A DNA stretch of 64,000 nt from Aquimarina sediminis (lineage in GTDB: Bacteria; Bacteroidota; Bacteroidia; Flavobacteriales; Flavobacteriaceae): assembly GCF_002895435.1 (NCBI RefSeq), contig NZ_POYJ01000002.1, positions 124,001 to 188,000 of the forward strand, in the 5' to 3' direction. Shown in pieces: positions 1 to 9,027 of the stretch. Below the pieces are notes generated by a model. The model was not told the origin of the DNA. It did not search any database and saw nothing but the letters and a program-made list of their open reading frames with translations. Made by a program: the position numbers and the translations under genes. Every line of letters starts with the position of its first letter. Position 1 is the first letter of the stretch.

Positions 1-444
1 CTGGATGTCATAAAAAGCAGATAATACCCTAAATGCCAACATATACTTTTGATGAAGAACTTCCTCAGTGGTAGCCTTATGCAAAAACTTTGAAGCTTTT
101 ATGGTATTTACTTTTTGAAAACCTCTGAACAAATCTATTGTTGCATCTACACCGTAGTTATTTGAGAAAAAATCGGTATTAACAATATTATTGTTATTAG
201 GATCTACTGATCGACCATATCGAATACTATAGTCCGAAAAAGCACTAATGTTTGGTAACAAACTTCTGACTGATTGTTGATGTGTCTCTTTATCTGCTTC
301 TTGATTATATTTAAAATCTTTGAGTTGTAAATTATGCTCTACTGCGTAGGCAATACAATCATCTAGTGACCATGATTTTTGACAATACATGATATTTGAT
401 ATTAAAATCAAGAGAAAAAATATGATTTTGTTTTTATAACTCAT
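1..444 (-). CDS. TolC-family outer membrane efflux protein, 5-prime part only
   Basis: The reverse strand from the ATG at 442-444 is open for 148 codons to the window edge, so the C-terminal two thirds lie outside. The product starts with a hydrophobic signal peptide (residues 1-21, cleavage near MYCQ). It continues with WSLDDCIAYAVEHNLQLK, the typical first helix of TolC/OEP proteins, and then the Bacteroidota-typical segment LLPNISAFSDYSIRYGRSVD. Family members form trimeric outer-membrane channels for RND, HlyD/ABC or type I exporters. It is divergent from an NtrC-type regulator and kinase, a common arrangement in which the two-component system controls an efflux operon; that link is inferred. 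Exporter partners should lie left of the window. Confidence 0.9.
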   Translation of the reverse strand, partial: MSYKNKIIFFLLILISNIMYCQKSWSLDDCIAYAVEHNLQLKDFKYNQEADKETHQQSVRSLLPNISAFSDYSIRYGRSVDPNNNNIVNTDFFSNNYGVDATIDLFRGFQKVNTIKASKFLHKATTEEVLHQKYMLAFRVLSAFYDIQ

Positions 445-574
445 CCGTTTATAATTATTGTTTTAATGGTCAGATGTAATTTTTCAATATTCATTTTTAT
501 TACTTTATGAAGTTTTACTACAACTATTTTATCGTTTTATTAGCACTCTGATGTTTTATTGACACCATACCTTA

Positions 575-590
575 ACCTAATGTCATGCCA
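575..590 (-). promoter_or_regulatory. weak sigma-54-like -24/-12 candidate upstream of the TolC gene
   Basis: On the reverse strand TGGCATG (590-584) matches the -24 element well. The -12 position reads TAGGT, with GG in place of the invariant GC, so the match is partial. It lies about 130 nt before the TolC start. An inverted repeat AGTGT-N11-ACACT at 673-693 sits about 85-100 bp further upstream, where an NtrC-type enhancer site would be expected. The 445-751 gap otherwise holds only a short repeat, ACCTG-N5-CAGGT, at 602-616. Confidence 0.2.
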
Positions 591-751
591 AAATCACAAA
601 CACCTGATAAACAGGTAATTATGACTAATTAATCTTTAATAGCTTCTATAATTGTAAAATTATTATACAAATAGTGTCAAATATTTTTACACTTCCCCAA
701 ATGTGCTGTTTCAAATTTGTAGCTTTACTATGTTAATCTAAAAGTAATACC

Positions 752-2116
752 ATGCAGAATGGAAAAGTCTTAGTTGTTGACGATAACAAAAGCCTATTAA
801 GTGCTCTTGAAATTTTATTACAATTTGAATTCAAAGAGGTAAAAACAATTTCTAATCCCAACCAAATTTCTTCTCTTCAGGATTTAGATAGTTTTGATAT
901 TGTATTATTAGATATGAATTTTTCGGCTGGTGTAAATACCGGAAATGAAGGATTATTTTGGCTAAGAGAAATAAAGAAAAAGGCTCCTCACACGTCTGTG
1001 ATTATGATGACAGCCTATGGTGCTGTTGATCTCGCGGTAAAGGCTTTGAAAGAAGGTGCTACAGATTTTATATTAAAACCATGGAATAATGAGAAACTAT
1101 TAGCTACAATAAAGTCAGCATATTTGTTACGTAAATCCCTCAAAGAGGTACAAGAATTAAAACAAAAAGAAAGTCACCTAAAACAGGTCATCAATCAAGA
1201 TAGTAATTATATTATCGGAAACTCTAAAGCACTGACTGCTGTGTTAAACCTTGTTCGTAAAGTAGCCAAAACAGACGTAAATGTTTTAATCACTGGTGAA
1301 AACGGAACGGGAAAAGAATTAATTGCCCGCGAATTGCATAGAATGTCGCCACGTAAAAACGAAGTCTTTATTGGTGTAGATATGGGATCAATATCAGAAA
1401 CTCTATTTGAAAGTGAGCTTTTTGGTCATACCAAAGGAGCTTTTACTGATGCCAAAGAAGATCGCGCCGGAAAATTTGAAGCAGCTAATAGCGGTTCTTT
1501 ATTTCTTGATGAAATAGGAAATCTATCTCTACAAACACAAGCCAAACTATTATCTGCAATACAAAACAGAACAGTCGTAAGAGTAGGGTCCAATAAACCG
1601 ATCCCTGTAAATATACGTTTAATCTGTGCTACAAACTGTAATCTCAATCAAATGGTAGAAGAGGGTATTTTTAGAGAAGATTTATTATATCGAATTAATA
1701 CAATTCATATAGAAGTTCCTCCTTTAAGGGAAAGAGGTAACGATATCCTAATATTAGCGGATTTTTATTTAAAGAAATTCTGCCAAAAATATGGAAAACC
1801 TTCTCTTAGAATAAACAATACTGGTGAAGAAAAATTAATGGGATATCACTGGCCTGGTAACGTAAGAGAACTACAACACACTATTGAAAGGGCTGTGATT
1901 TTATGCGAAGGAACTGTTTTAAAACCATCAGATTTTTTACTCAATTCAGGTTCTGGAATCTCTTTGGACAAAGGTCCCGAAACCCTTAATGAGATGGAAA
2001 AACTTATGATTGCAAAAGCGCTAGACAAACATGAAGGAAACTACAGTGCAGCTGCCAATCAACTGGGAATTTCGAGGCAAACACTTTATAACAAAATCAA
2101 AAAACTAGAGAACTAA
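752..2116 (+). CDS. NtrC/AtoC-family sigma-54-dependent response regulator
   Basis: 454 residues with the full three-domain layout. The receiver domain spans about 1-125, with acidic pair D10/D11, phospho-acceptor D54, T87 and K109. The AAA+ sigma-54 activator domain spans about 150-385, with Walker A GENGTGKE at 182-189 and Walker B LFLDEIGN at 250-257. A Fis-type helix-turn-helix occupies about 425-450. The sigma-54 contact loop reads GAFTDA (229-234) in place of canonical GAFTGA. The stop overlaps the start of the downstream kinase gene (TAATG), so the two are translationally coupled and should be cognate. The expected role is phosphorylation-dependent activation of sigma-54 promoters; the neighbouring TolC-type efflux operon is the obvious candidate target. 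Confidence 0.93.
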   Translation: MQNGKVLVVDDNKSLLSALEILLQFEFKEVKTISNPNQISSLQDLDSFDIVLLDMNFSAGVNTGNEGLFWLREIKKKAPHTSVIMMTAYGAVDLAVKALKEGATDFILKPWNNEKLLATIKSAYLLRKSLKEVQELKQKESHLKQVINQDSNYIIGNSKALTAVLNLVRKVAKTDVNVLITGENGTGKELIARELHRMSPRKNEVFIGVDMGSISETLFESELFGHTKGAFTDAKEDRAGKFEAANSGSLFLDEIGNLSLQTQAKLLSAIQNRTVVRVGSNKPIPVNIRLICATNCNLNQMVEEGIFREDLLYRINTIHIEVPPLRERGNDILILADFYLKKFCQKYGKPSLRINNTGEEKLMGYHWPGNVRELQHTIERAVILCEGTVLKPSDFLLNSGSGISLDKGPETLNEMEKLMIAKALDKHEGNYSAAANQLGISRQTLYNKIKKLEN

Positions 2117-3468
2117 TGCTAAGTAGAAATTTCTATATCCATTTAATTTTTAGAGTAATTATTCTCTCTGTAACAGCTCTGGTTTTATCATTTGTTTTTT
2201 ATAAAGACCAATATTTTTTATCCTCCCTTATCTTATTCTTTTTTTTACTACAAGTCTTGTTTTTAATCAAATATCTAAATCATAATAATAGAAAGGTTTC
2301 TTATTTTTTTAATTCAATCAAAAATGAAGATTTTACACTTAGATTTCCAGAAAAGGGAGAATCTAAGTCATTTAATGAGCTAAATCAAAGCCTAAATACT
2401 CTTAATGATATAATTCAAAAAATACATCTAAAAAACCAAACCCAAGAGCAATATTACCAAGAAATACTGAAACGGGCAGAAATTGGAATTTTAACCTATA
2501 ACGAAAAAGGGCATATTCTTTTTGCCAACCCAAAAGTCGAAAAACTACTCAACCATTCTCCCTTAAATCATATAAAACAACTGGCTCAGGTAGATAAAAA
2601 GCTTTATGAATTGTTCAATACTATTAATCCTTTTGAGCGAAAACTTTTTCAGATTACCAATGAGAGAGAAACCATTCAACTTACAATAAAATCAACAGAA
2701 ATACTATTAAATGATGAAGTCCTAAGATTAATAACCATTCAGGATATTCATAATGAGTTAGACAAAAAAGAAACTGACTCGTGGATAAAGCTTATTCGGG
2801 TTTTAACACATGAAATTATGAACTCTGTTACTCCTATTACTTCAATTTCAGAGTCTATTCTAAGGTATTACAAAGATGATAACGGTATTATATCTACAGA
2901 ACAAGTCGATGAAAGTAAGATCCGAAATACAGCAAAAGGATTAGAGGTTATTAAAAATCAAGGGAATGACTTAATGAGTTTTGTGCAATCCTACCGAAGT
3001 TTTCTAAGTGTACCTTCTCCTGATAAAAAAATTATTAATGTAGATCAATTACTCGAAAAAGTAAGAGTACTAATGAGTCAGGAGATTGATTTTAACACTA
3101 TTGCTCTAGACACTTATAAAAACTATGAGGATCTAGAAATCTATGCAGATGAGAAACAAATTACCCAAATACTGGTAAATCTATGTAAAAATGCAATTCA
3201 GGCAGTAAAAGAAACCAAAAATGCTACCTTAATGTTTATTACCGGGATCACCCCAGAAGGAGAAAAGTACATTAGTGTCAAAGACAATGGCCCTGGAATC
3301 CAACCAGAAGTTATGAGCCATATATTTGTTCCTTTTTACACAACAAAAAAAGATGGTACGGGGATTGGTTTAAGTCTTTCTAAACAGATTATGCACTTGC
3401 ATGGAGGACGACTAACCGTTCATTCTGTTCCTAACCAAGAGACTTCGTTTTCTTTGTTTTTTAAGTAA
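2116..3468 (+). CDS. membrane sensor histidine kinase, cognate to the NtrC-type regulator
   Basis: 450 residues. Two membrane helices (about 9-28 and 34-52) flank only a very short external loop, so sensing is probably membrane-proximal or cytoplasmic. A linker and a PAS-like segment (about 115-210) follow. The dimerisation/phosphoacceptor box has H232 in THEIMNSVTP. The HATPase domain shows the N box NLCKNAIQAV (355-364), G1 DNGPGIQ (390-396) and G2 GTGIGLSL (414-421). This is the NtrB/NtrY-like class usually paired with NtrC regulators. The ATG overlaps the regulator's stop by one base. It converges with the next leftward gene, leaving only 8 nt between stops. Confidence 0.93.
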   Translation: MLSRNFYIHLIFRVIILSVTALVLSFVFYKDQYFLSSLILFFFLLQVLFLIKYLNHNNRKVSYFFNSIKNEDFTLRFPEKGESKSFNELNQSLNTLNDIIQKIHLKNQTQEQYYQEILKRAEIGILTYNEKGHILFANPKVEKLLNHSPLNHIKQLAQVDKKLYELFNTINPFERKLFQITNERETIQLTIKSTEILLNDEVLRLITIQDIHNELDKKETDSWIKLIRVLTHEIMNSVTPITSISESILRYYKDDNGIISTEQVDESKIRNTAKGLEVIKNQGNDLMSFVQSYRSFLSVPSPDKKIINVDQLLEKVRVLMSQEIDFNTIALDTYKNYEDLEIYADEKQITQILVNLCKNAIQAVKETKNATLMFITGITPEGEKYISVKDNGPGIQPEVMSHIFVPFYTTKKDGTGIGLSLSKQIMHLHGGRLTVHSVPNQETSFSLFFK

Positions 3469-3476
3469 TATTCCTA

Positions 3477-3884
3477 TTACTTTAAGTCATACAGCTTTAA
3501 TGTTTTAAGTAGTGCATCAAAATAAAAATCTTCAAGGTCAGGTACTATTATAAGTTTATAGGCTGTGTTTTTTAAAACGTAGAATGAAGTTTTTTCTGGA
3601 TCTAATGTTGTAGAATGTGCGTTAAAAATCTTTTGAATATAAGCATTAATCAAAAGCACCTCATCATAACTTATTTCTCTTCGATATGTTGGTTTATCAC
3701 TTTTATATACGAGATAATCGTTTCTAAAACTAAGAGACTGATTACCTCCATTAAAACGATAAAACTCAAAAGTAAAATCTTTAGAATCGAATATTTTGTT
3801 AATATTATTTGTTGTAGTCTCTACATTACGAGTACAACTTGCAAGAAAAACTACAAACAAAAAAATCTTAGTTCTCTGTATCAT
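3477..3884 (-). CDS. hypothetical lipoprotein, 135 aa
   Basis: The product begins MIQRTKIFLFVVFLASCT, a lipoprotein signal peptide with lipobox LASC and lipidated Cys at residue 17. The mature part is about 118 residues, polar, with no domain I recognise. It probably faces the periplasm or sits in the outer membrane. A second unrelated lipoprotein gene lies upstream on the same strand, separated by 58 nt, so co-transcription is possible. The opposite-strand frame over this gene has no signal or domain and is treated as a shadow. Confidence 0.7.
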   Translation of the reverse strand: MIQRTKIFLFVVFLASCTRNVETTTNNINKIFDSKDFTFEFYRFNGGNQSLSFRNDYLVYKSDKPTYRREISYDEVLLINAYIQKIFNAHSTTLDPEKTSFYVLKNTAYKLIIVPDLEDFYFDALLKTLKLYDLK

Positions 3885-3942
3885 ATCTGTAAAAATGATA
3901 TCTAAAGAACTAAGATAAGAAGTATATTGGTACTTTTAATTG

Positions 3943-4545
3943 TTATTTTACGGCTAAACGTTTAATAGAGCTTTCGAAATCAACATCTTCAAGGTTGCTA
4001 ATCAACAATCCAATACCTCCAGATTTTGAAGCAACGATGTATTCTGTTTGAAATTTCTTCTGCTTTTTATACGCTTTCAAATATTTTAGTTTCACCACTT
4101 TTGAAGTTGGTGTAAAGAAAAATCGACCATGAATTCTTTTATACTTCACATCTTGGGTGTTAGACTCATCCTGTAATTGATTATTTAACGCAGCTACAAC
4201 TCTCGCTGCTCTATGCTCATCAAATTGGTAAAAATCACAAGTGTAGATAAATACATAATTTTCAACATTATTTTCATCTACAAATAATTCGAAATCAACT
4301 TTTTTATCTTCTATTTTTTTTAATTCCTGTAAAGCAACCGTTTTAAATTTTGGTTTGCCTTCTAACGAATCCAATCTACTCTTAAATTCTTCTGGAGCTA
4401 TTTTAGCATAACCCGTTGTAAGAACGATAGTATTATTCCTAAATTCGATTGTGTTTTTAGAATACTTAGAAAATCTAGATTCTTTAGGTAAAAAATCGCA
4501 TCCAATAATAAGAATTGCGACAGACAATAGTAGAATTTTTTTCAT
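3943..4545 (-). CDS. hypothetical lipoprotein, 200 aa
   Basis: Starts MKKILLLSVAILIIGCDF: lipobox LIIGC with Cys at residue 16, followed by Asp, then a lysine-rich mature domain of about 185 residues without a family I can name. The charged pattern and absence of further membrane segments suggest a soluble lipid-anchored domain. The 188 nt upstream (4546-4733) show no other gene. Confidence 0.72.
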   Translation of the reverse strand: MKKILLLSVAILIIGCDFLPKESRFSKYSKNTIEFRNNTIVLTTGYAKIAPEEFKSRLDSLEGKPKFKTVALQELKKIEDKKVDFELFVDENNVENYVFIYTCDFYQFDEHRAARVVAALNNQLQDESNTQDVKYKRIHGRFFFTPTSKVVKLKYLKAYKKQKKFQTEYIVASKSGGIGLLISNLEDVDFESSIKRLAVK

Positions 4546-4733
4546 AGGACATTTGTGTTAAATTATATAACATTAAATAGATTAAGCCCTAAATGATTGT
4601 CTTGCAAGTTAATAAAAAAAAATGAAACATCACCACTTTATCCGATTTTTGTGTATTTCAACTGGACGAACTATTGTTTTTAGTAGGAATCATACCACTA
4701 TTTTTTTATAGAGATCGTCGTTTTAAGATGCTT

Positions 4734-5507
4734 TTATTCTAAATTAGATATAAATTTCTCTACGTTAAAATTAACATCATCTTCTCCCTGCTGATCAAAT
4801 GGATTCTCTAAATGAGATTGAATATTATCCAAAGCAACTAAAATTACACTATACAAAATAGGCATAGCAAACTCTAGTCCCACGGCATACTCATTTGCCT
4901 TATATGCAAAGTAAGGACCATATAATATTGGAAGAAGAATGATAAAGATATCACTGTATGTTCTTAATGTTCTGGGAGTACGGTATTGATAGATGTGTTT
5001 AATTTTTTCAAAAGAAATCATCATTTTACTTAAAAACTGATTGGAACGAGAGGCTTCACCCGACGGCAATCCATGACTTCTCATTTTTTTTATAAACGAA
5101 GACAACTCTGAAAAGCTTTGATACACCTCTTTTTCATATTTCTCAAGTTCACCTACAGGCTTGGTAAACATATGCTTACAAGCATTCATTAAGCTTTCCA
5201 GATGGGTTTTTAGCTCTTCTTTGAGTATCAAAGGTGGGTTTTCTAACCAATGGGTTGTAGCATAAAACAACGCCCTTCCATGCGCTTTTATACTTCCGTA
5301 TTCATCTAATGCAACCTCTCTACGTTTGTATGCACCACCTATAGAAAAAACAATAGGAAAAATAATCGCAGTAGCAATTAGTGTTAAAGGAAAGTTAGCC
5401 GTAAAATCGAAATACCTGCATGCATAACTAGATACTAAAGACAAAAAGGTAATAACAAAAGTCTTATAATTTATTATAAGACTTATTCTTTTAATTCTTC
5501 TCAACAT
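4734..5507 (-). CDS. bestrophin-like membrane protein
   Basis: 257 residues. Two N-terminal hydrophobic helices lie at about 15-35 and 39-58, and two more near 185-225. Between them is an amphipathic helical region with conserved-looking RREVALDEYGSIKAHGRAL. The C-terminus carries NPFDQQGEDDVNF (about 237-249), resembling the NPFG-acidic cluster that in bestrophins forms the Ca-sensing/neck region. Bestrophin/UPF0187 proteins are pentameric anion channels. This one is shorter than usual (about 300), so the call is family-like rather than firm. It lies 19 nt downstream of hemF and is the last gene of the leftward heme run. Confidence 0.6.
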   Translation of the reverse strand: MLRRIKRISLIINYKTFVITFLSLVSSYACRYFDFTANFPLTLIATAIIFPIVFSIGGAYKRREVALDEYGSIKAHGRALFYATTHWLENPPLILKEELKTHLESLMNACKHMFTKPVGELEKYEKEVYQSFSELSSFIKKMRSHGLPSGEASRSNQFLSKMMISFEKIKHIYQYRTPRTLRTYSDIFIILLPILYGPYFAYKANEYAVGLEFAMPILYSVILVALDNIQSHLENPFDQQGEDDVNFNVEKFISNLE

Positions 5508-5526
5508 AATTTTGATTCAATTTTGA

Positions 5527-6429
5527 TTATACCCAGGCTATAGGATTTTTTAGGACTTCTATCAATCGTGACTCCTCACTATTTTCTTCTGGATGATAAT
5601 CATATTGCCATTGCACATGTGGAGGCAAACTCATTAAGATACTCTCTATTCTTCCGTTAGTTTTTAACCCGAACAGCGTTCCTTTATCATGTACCAGATT
5701 AAACTCTACGTAGCGCCCTCGCCTGATCTCTTGCCAGTTTCTTTGTTCTTGTGAATAACTCAAGTTTTTTCTTTTTTCAACAATTGGCACATATGCTTCC
5801 AAAAAACTGTCTCCTACCTCTGTTACAAAGTCATACCAGTTTTGCATAGACATACTTTCAGTTGCTTTGCAATAATCAAAAAACAAGCCTCCTACTCCAC
5901 GACCTTCTTCCCGGTGGGTATTGTAGAAATACTCATCACATTTCTTTTTATAAACACTATAAAACTCTGAATTATGTTTATCGCAAGAGTTTTTACATAT
6001 CTGGTGAAAATGTTTTGCATCCTCATCAAACAAATAATATGGGGTTAAATCCTGACCTCCACCAAACCAACTATCTACGACAGTTCCTTTCTTATCGTAC
6101 ATTTCAAAATATCGCCAGTTGGCATGTACCGTTGGTACCATTGGGTTTTTAGGATGTAATACCAAGGATAAACCACATGCAAAAAAATCGACCTCACCTA
6201 CGTTAAAATAACTTTGCATGGCTTTGGGCAATGCCCCATGAACTCCAGAAATATTTACTCCCCCTTTTTCAAACACTTCTCCATTTTCAATCACTCGTGT
6301 TCTTCCTCCTCCACCTTCTCGTCGTTTCCAGAGATCTTGCTTGAATTTTGCTTTGCCATCAATCTTCTCTAATCCCGAAGTTATGGTATCTTGAAGTTCT
6401 TGTATGTATTTATAAAACTTATCTTTCAT
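5527..6429 (-). CDS. hemF: oxygen-dependent coproporphyrinogen III oxidase
   Basis: 300 residues, the usual length for HemF. It converts coproporphyrinogen III to protoporphyrinogen IX by two O2-dependent decarboxylations in the cytosol. Visible family blocks are GGGGRTRVIENGEVFEKGG near the N-terminus, PTVHANWRYFEM, DSWFGGGQDLTPYY (substrate-binding core), THREEGRGVGGLFFDY and RRGRYVEFNLVHDKGTLFG. It belongs to the leftward hem run, separated from hemE by two small genes. Use of the O2-dependent enzyme fits an aerobic organism; a radical-SAM HemN may exist elsewhere. The start at 6429 is supported by the regular N-terminus. Confidence 0.97.
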   Translation of the reverse strand: MKDKFYKYIQELQDTITSGLEKIDGKAKFKQDLWKRREGGGGRTRVIENGEVFEKGGVNISGVHGALPKAMQSYFNVGEVDFFACGLSLVLHPKNPMVPTVHANWRYFEMYDKKGTVVDSWFGGGQDLTPYYLFDEDAKHFHQICKNSCDKHNSEFYSVYKKKCDEYFYNTHREEGRGVGGLFFDYCKATESMSMQNWYDFVTEVGDSFLEAYVPIVEKRKNLSYSQEQRNWQEIRRGRYVEFNLVHDKGTLFGLKTNGRIESILMSLPPHVQWQYDYHPEENSEESRLIEVLKNPIAWV

Positions 6430-6487
6430 TTTTTATATATCGATCATTTAGGTCCTACTAAATCCTTTGTCAAATTAAGCATCTGAT

Positions 6488-7276
6488 TTATGCGTCAATT
6501 TTTGAAACTTCTTTAGAAGGCTTTTTTAATTCTATTAGCCCTTTCTCTTTTAGTATTTTTACAGTTTCGGTAGAAGCAGCAACCACTGATATGGGTAGTG
6601 TGATAATAAAACCAAGGATAGGTATAAATAACATCAATACAAACACAATCCCATTACCTATTGCAGTCCCTCTGTTTTTTCTTACAAATTGAATACTTTC
6701 TTTATAACTAAAGTGCCTTTCCATGGTATAATCCATATTACCAAAACCTATATAGTATGCCTGAATCAAAAAGATCAATATTGTAAACAAAATACCAATA
6801 ACAGGAATAAAGCTTAAGATAATTAGTGGAATCATAAAGAGCAATTCCCTAAACAAATTTCTTACATTGATACGAATACCTCTTGATAATTGCTGACTAA
6901 ACGATGTATTGCGATGTGCATGGTTGGTTTCTCCTAGAAGGTGCGCTTCTACTTTTTCAGAAACCGGACTCATAAATGGTGCCGATAATGCCATAACAAT
7001 ATGCTTATACAAGATTAACCCAATGACCAGAATCAATAAACCTCCAATATATGTGCTTATAGTAGCAAAAGTTTCTGATCCCCACTCCCATGGCCAAATT
7101 TTTGCAATAACTGCCCCTAGATTATCAGAAAAGAAATAGGCTAGTGCTACAAAAGATAATCCTGTAACAATACTTATAAGAATAGGAATCGTAAAATACT
7201 TCCACAAGCCTAGTTTTGAAATAAGTTTAAATGTTCCAAAATAAGCTTTAACTCCGTTAATTATATTTTTAAACAT
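6488..7276 (-). CDS. EI24/CysZ-type multi-spanning membrane protein
   Basis: 262 residues with about four to six hydrophobic segments (near 25-50, 70-95, 140-175 and 205-235). The N-terminus, MFKNIINGVKAYFGTFKLI, is characteristic of the EI24 domain family. Other members include CysZ sulfate permeases and a eukaryotic ER protein. No sulfate-assimilation genes are visible nearby, so substrate cannot be assigned. It lies between DUF6973 and hemF on the same strand, with gaps of 122 and 58 nt. Synteny with hem genes suggests co-expression only. Confidence 0.75.
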   Translation of the reverse strand: MFKNIINGVKAYFGTFKLISKLGLWKYFTIPILISIVTGLSFVALAYFFSDNLGAVIAKIWPWEWGSETFATISTYIGGLLILVIGLILYKHIVMALSAPFMSPVSEKVEAHLLGETNHAHRNTSFSQQLSRGIRINVRNLFRELLFMIPLIILSFIPVIGILFTILIFLIQAYYIGFGNMDYTMERHFSYKESIQFVRKNRGTAIGNGIVFVLMLFIPILGFIITLPISVVAASTETVKILKEKGLIELKKPSKEVSKIDA

Positions 7277-7398
7277 AGGTCATCCTCTTTTTGATTTACT
7301 TCTTTATAAGTAGCTTTTTAAAGAATTTTGTTTCAATTTATGTTATCTTTTAAGTCCATCGTATTTTTATAGATATGTATGGCTATGATTTCAAGCTA

Positions 7399-7890
7399 TT
7401 ATTCCTCCAAAAGATATACCAAATCATTTTTATGATTTAGTATTGTTTTGACATCCGATATCTTTTTGGCTTTTCGGGTCTCCTCTTTCAGAAAAGAGAT
7501 TACTTCGTTCTCAGAAATAATATTTGTTGTTAAAAAATATTTTCTTCCAATCTCATTATTATGTAAATCCATTGCTGTTGCAACTGGTTTATTTGGAGCA
7601 AGTTTTTCATGCAAGTCGGTTATTCTTTTAGCCCAATCTATAGATTTTTTTTTGCTTTTTGTTACTCTAAAAGTAGTATCACAAATCAATATATTCCATA
7701 GTGCATGTCTAAATGCATTTGCCTTTCCATTTTTATGATGTGCATCTCCATAATGCAAATCACAAATAGCCATACTCCGTCTTGTTGCTTTTAATGTTGG
7801 ATAAAGTAGCAAAGGGTTCATAAGCATTATTCCAGACAATCTAAGGATTTGCTTAAAACTGAAACGCCTTACCAAACTCCATACATTCAT
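7399..7890 (-). CDS. DUF6973-like protein of unknown function
   Basis: 163 residues. The central block HKNGKANAFRHALWN, followed by DLHEKLAP and MDLHNNEIGRKYF, matches my memory of the DUF6973 domain. It has conserved His/Asn/Asp residues that could bind metal. Residues about 12-32 are hydrophobic, so it may be membrane-associated. Its start lies one base beyond the hemE stop, indicating translational coupling to hemE. No biochemical role is known to me. Confidence 0.7.
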   Translation of the reverse strand: MNVWSLVRRFSFKQILRLSGIMLMNPLLLYPTLKATRRSMAICDLHYGDAHHKNGKANAFRHALWNILICDTTFRVTKSKKKSIDWAKRITDLHEKLAPNKPVATAMDLHNNEIGRKYFLTTNIISENEVISFLKEETRKAKKISDVKTILNHKNDLVYLLEE

Positions 7891-7891
7891 C

Positions 7892-8923
7892 TTATCCTTT
7901 ATATTCTTTTACAGCATCTACAAACGCCATAGCGTTTTCTACCGGTATATTTGGCAAAATACCATGCCCCAGATTAGCTATATATCGATCTTTACCAAAT
8001 TCATCGATCATTTGCTTAACCATTTTTTTAATCTCTGATGGTGGCGATAATAATCTAGAGGGATCAAAATTTCCTTGCAGCGTTATATTGCCTCCTGTAA
8101 GGTAACGAGCATTACGTGCAGAACAGGTCCAGTCTACTCCAAGTGCTGCTGCTCCTGATTGTGCCATTTCATGCAATGCAAACCAACATCCTTTTCCAAA
8201 AACAATGACTTCAGTTTCTTCTTTTAAAGCATCTACAATCTGTTGGATATATTTCCATGAGAACTCTTGGTAGTCTACTGGAGACAACATTCCTCCCCAA
8301 CTATCGAATACCTGAACGGCATTTACTCCTGTAGCAACTTTGGCTTTAAGGTAGGCAATTGTTGTATCGGTAATTTTTTGTAGCAGCTGATGCGCTGCTT
8401 CGGGTTGTGTAAAACACAATTCTTTAGCTTTATCAAAATTCTTAGATCCTTGTCCTTGTACAGCATAACATAAGATAGTCCATGGTGAGCCTGCAAAACC
8501 AATTAAAGGAACGCGATTATCCAAACGCTCTTTGGTTAATTTAATGGCATCCATAACATATCCTAATTCTTCATATACATTAGGGACAACTACTTGTTCT
8601 ACATCCTTCAAAGAACGAATTGGGTTGGGTAGCCAAGGACCTATTCCGTCCTTCATCTCTACTTCTATATTCATTGCCTGAGGAATTACCAAAATATCAC
8701 TAAACAAGATTGCTGCATCGGGTCCAATGATATCAATAGGTTGTACTGTGATCTCTGCTGCCAACTCAGGAGTTCTACAACGAGTAAAGAAATCATACTT
8801 TGCTTTCAAAGCACGAAATTCTGGCAAATATCTCCCTGCCTGACGCATCATCCAAACTGGTGGACGTTCTACTGATTCTCCTTTTAGTGCCTTAAGAAAT
8901 AAGTCATTTTTTAGTTGTGCCAT
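7892..8923 (-). CDS. hemE: uroporphyrinogen decarboxylase
   Basis: 343 residues, standard length. It decarboxylates the four acetate side chains of uroporphyrinogen III to give coproporphyrinogen III, in the cytosol. Family signatures are intact: [18 protein letters not shown] near the N-terminus (signature 1, with the substrate-binding Arg residues), [13 protein letters not shown] (catalytic Asp), [26 protein letters not shown], and [18 protein letters not shown] at the C-terminus. It is separated from hemD by 104 nt, enough for its own promoter: a TATTTTTG box lies about 20-30 nt before the start, but without a clear -33 element. DUF6973 is coupled downstream. Confidence 0.98.
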   Translation of the reverse strand: MAQLKNDLFLKALKGESVERPPVWMMRQAGRYLPEFRALKAKYDFFTRCRTPELAAEITVQPIDIIGPDAAILFSDILVIPQAMNIEVEMKDGIGPWLPNPIRSLKDVEQVVVPNVYEELGYVMDAIKLTKERLDNRVPLIGFAGSPWTILCYAVQGQGSKNFDKAKELCFTQPEAAHQLLQKITDTTIAYLKAKVATGVNAVQVFDSWGGMLSPVDYQEFSWKYIQQIVDALKEETEVIVFGKGCWFALHEMAQSGAAALGVDWTCSARNARYLTGGNITLQGNFDPSRLLSPPSEIKKMVKQMIDEFGKDRYIANLGHGILPNIPVENAMAFVDAVKEYKG

Positions 8924-9027
8924 AATGTTTCTTTATTTTCTCAAAAATATATGTTGTCTCCAAATAGCCTTCTCTATAGACTAGACTGACAGTCCGTTAC
9001 AAACTATACTTTGAGCCATATTTTTTT

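Noticed and set aside
3615-3905. 96-codon plus ORF opposite the 135-aa lipoprotein
   Set aside because: Antisense shadow; the reverse frame has a clear lipobox and this frame has no recognisable features.
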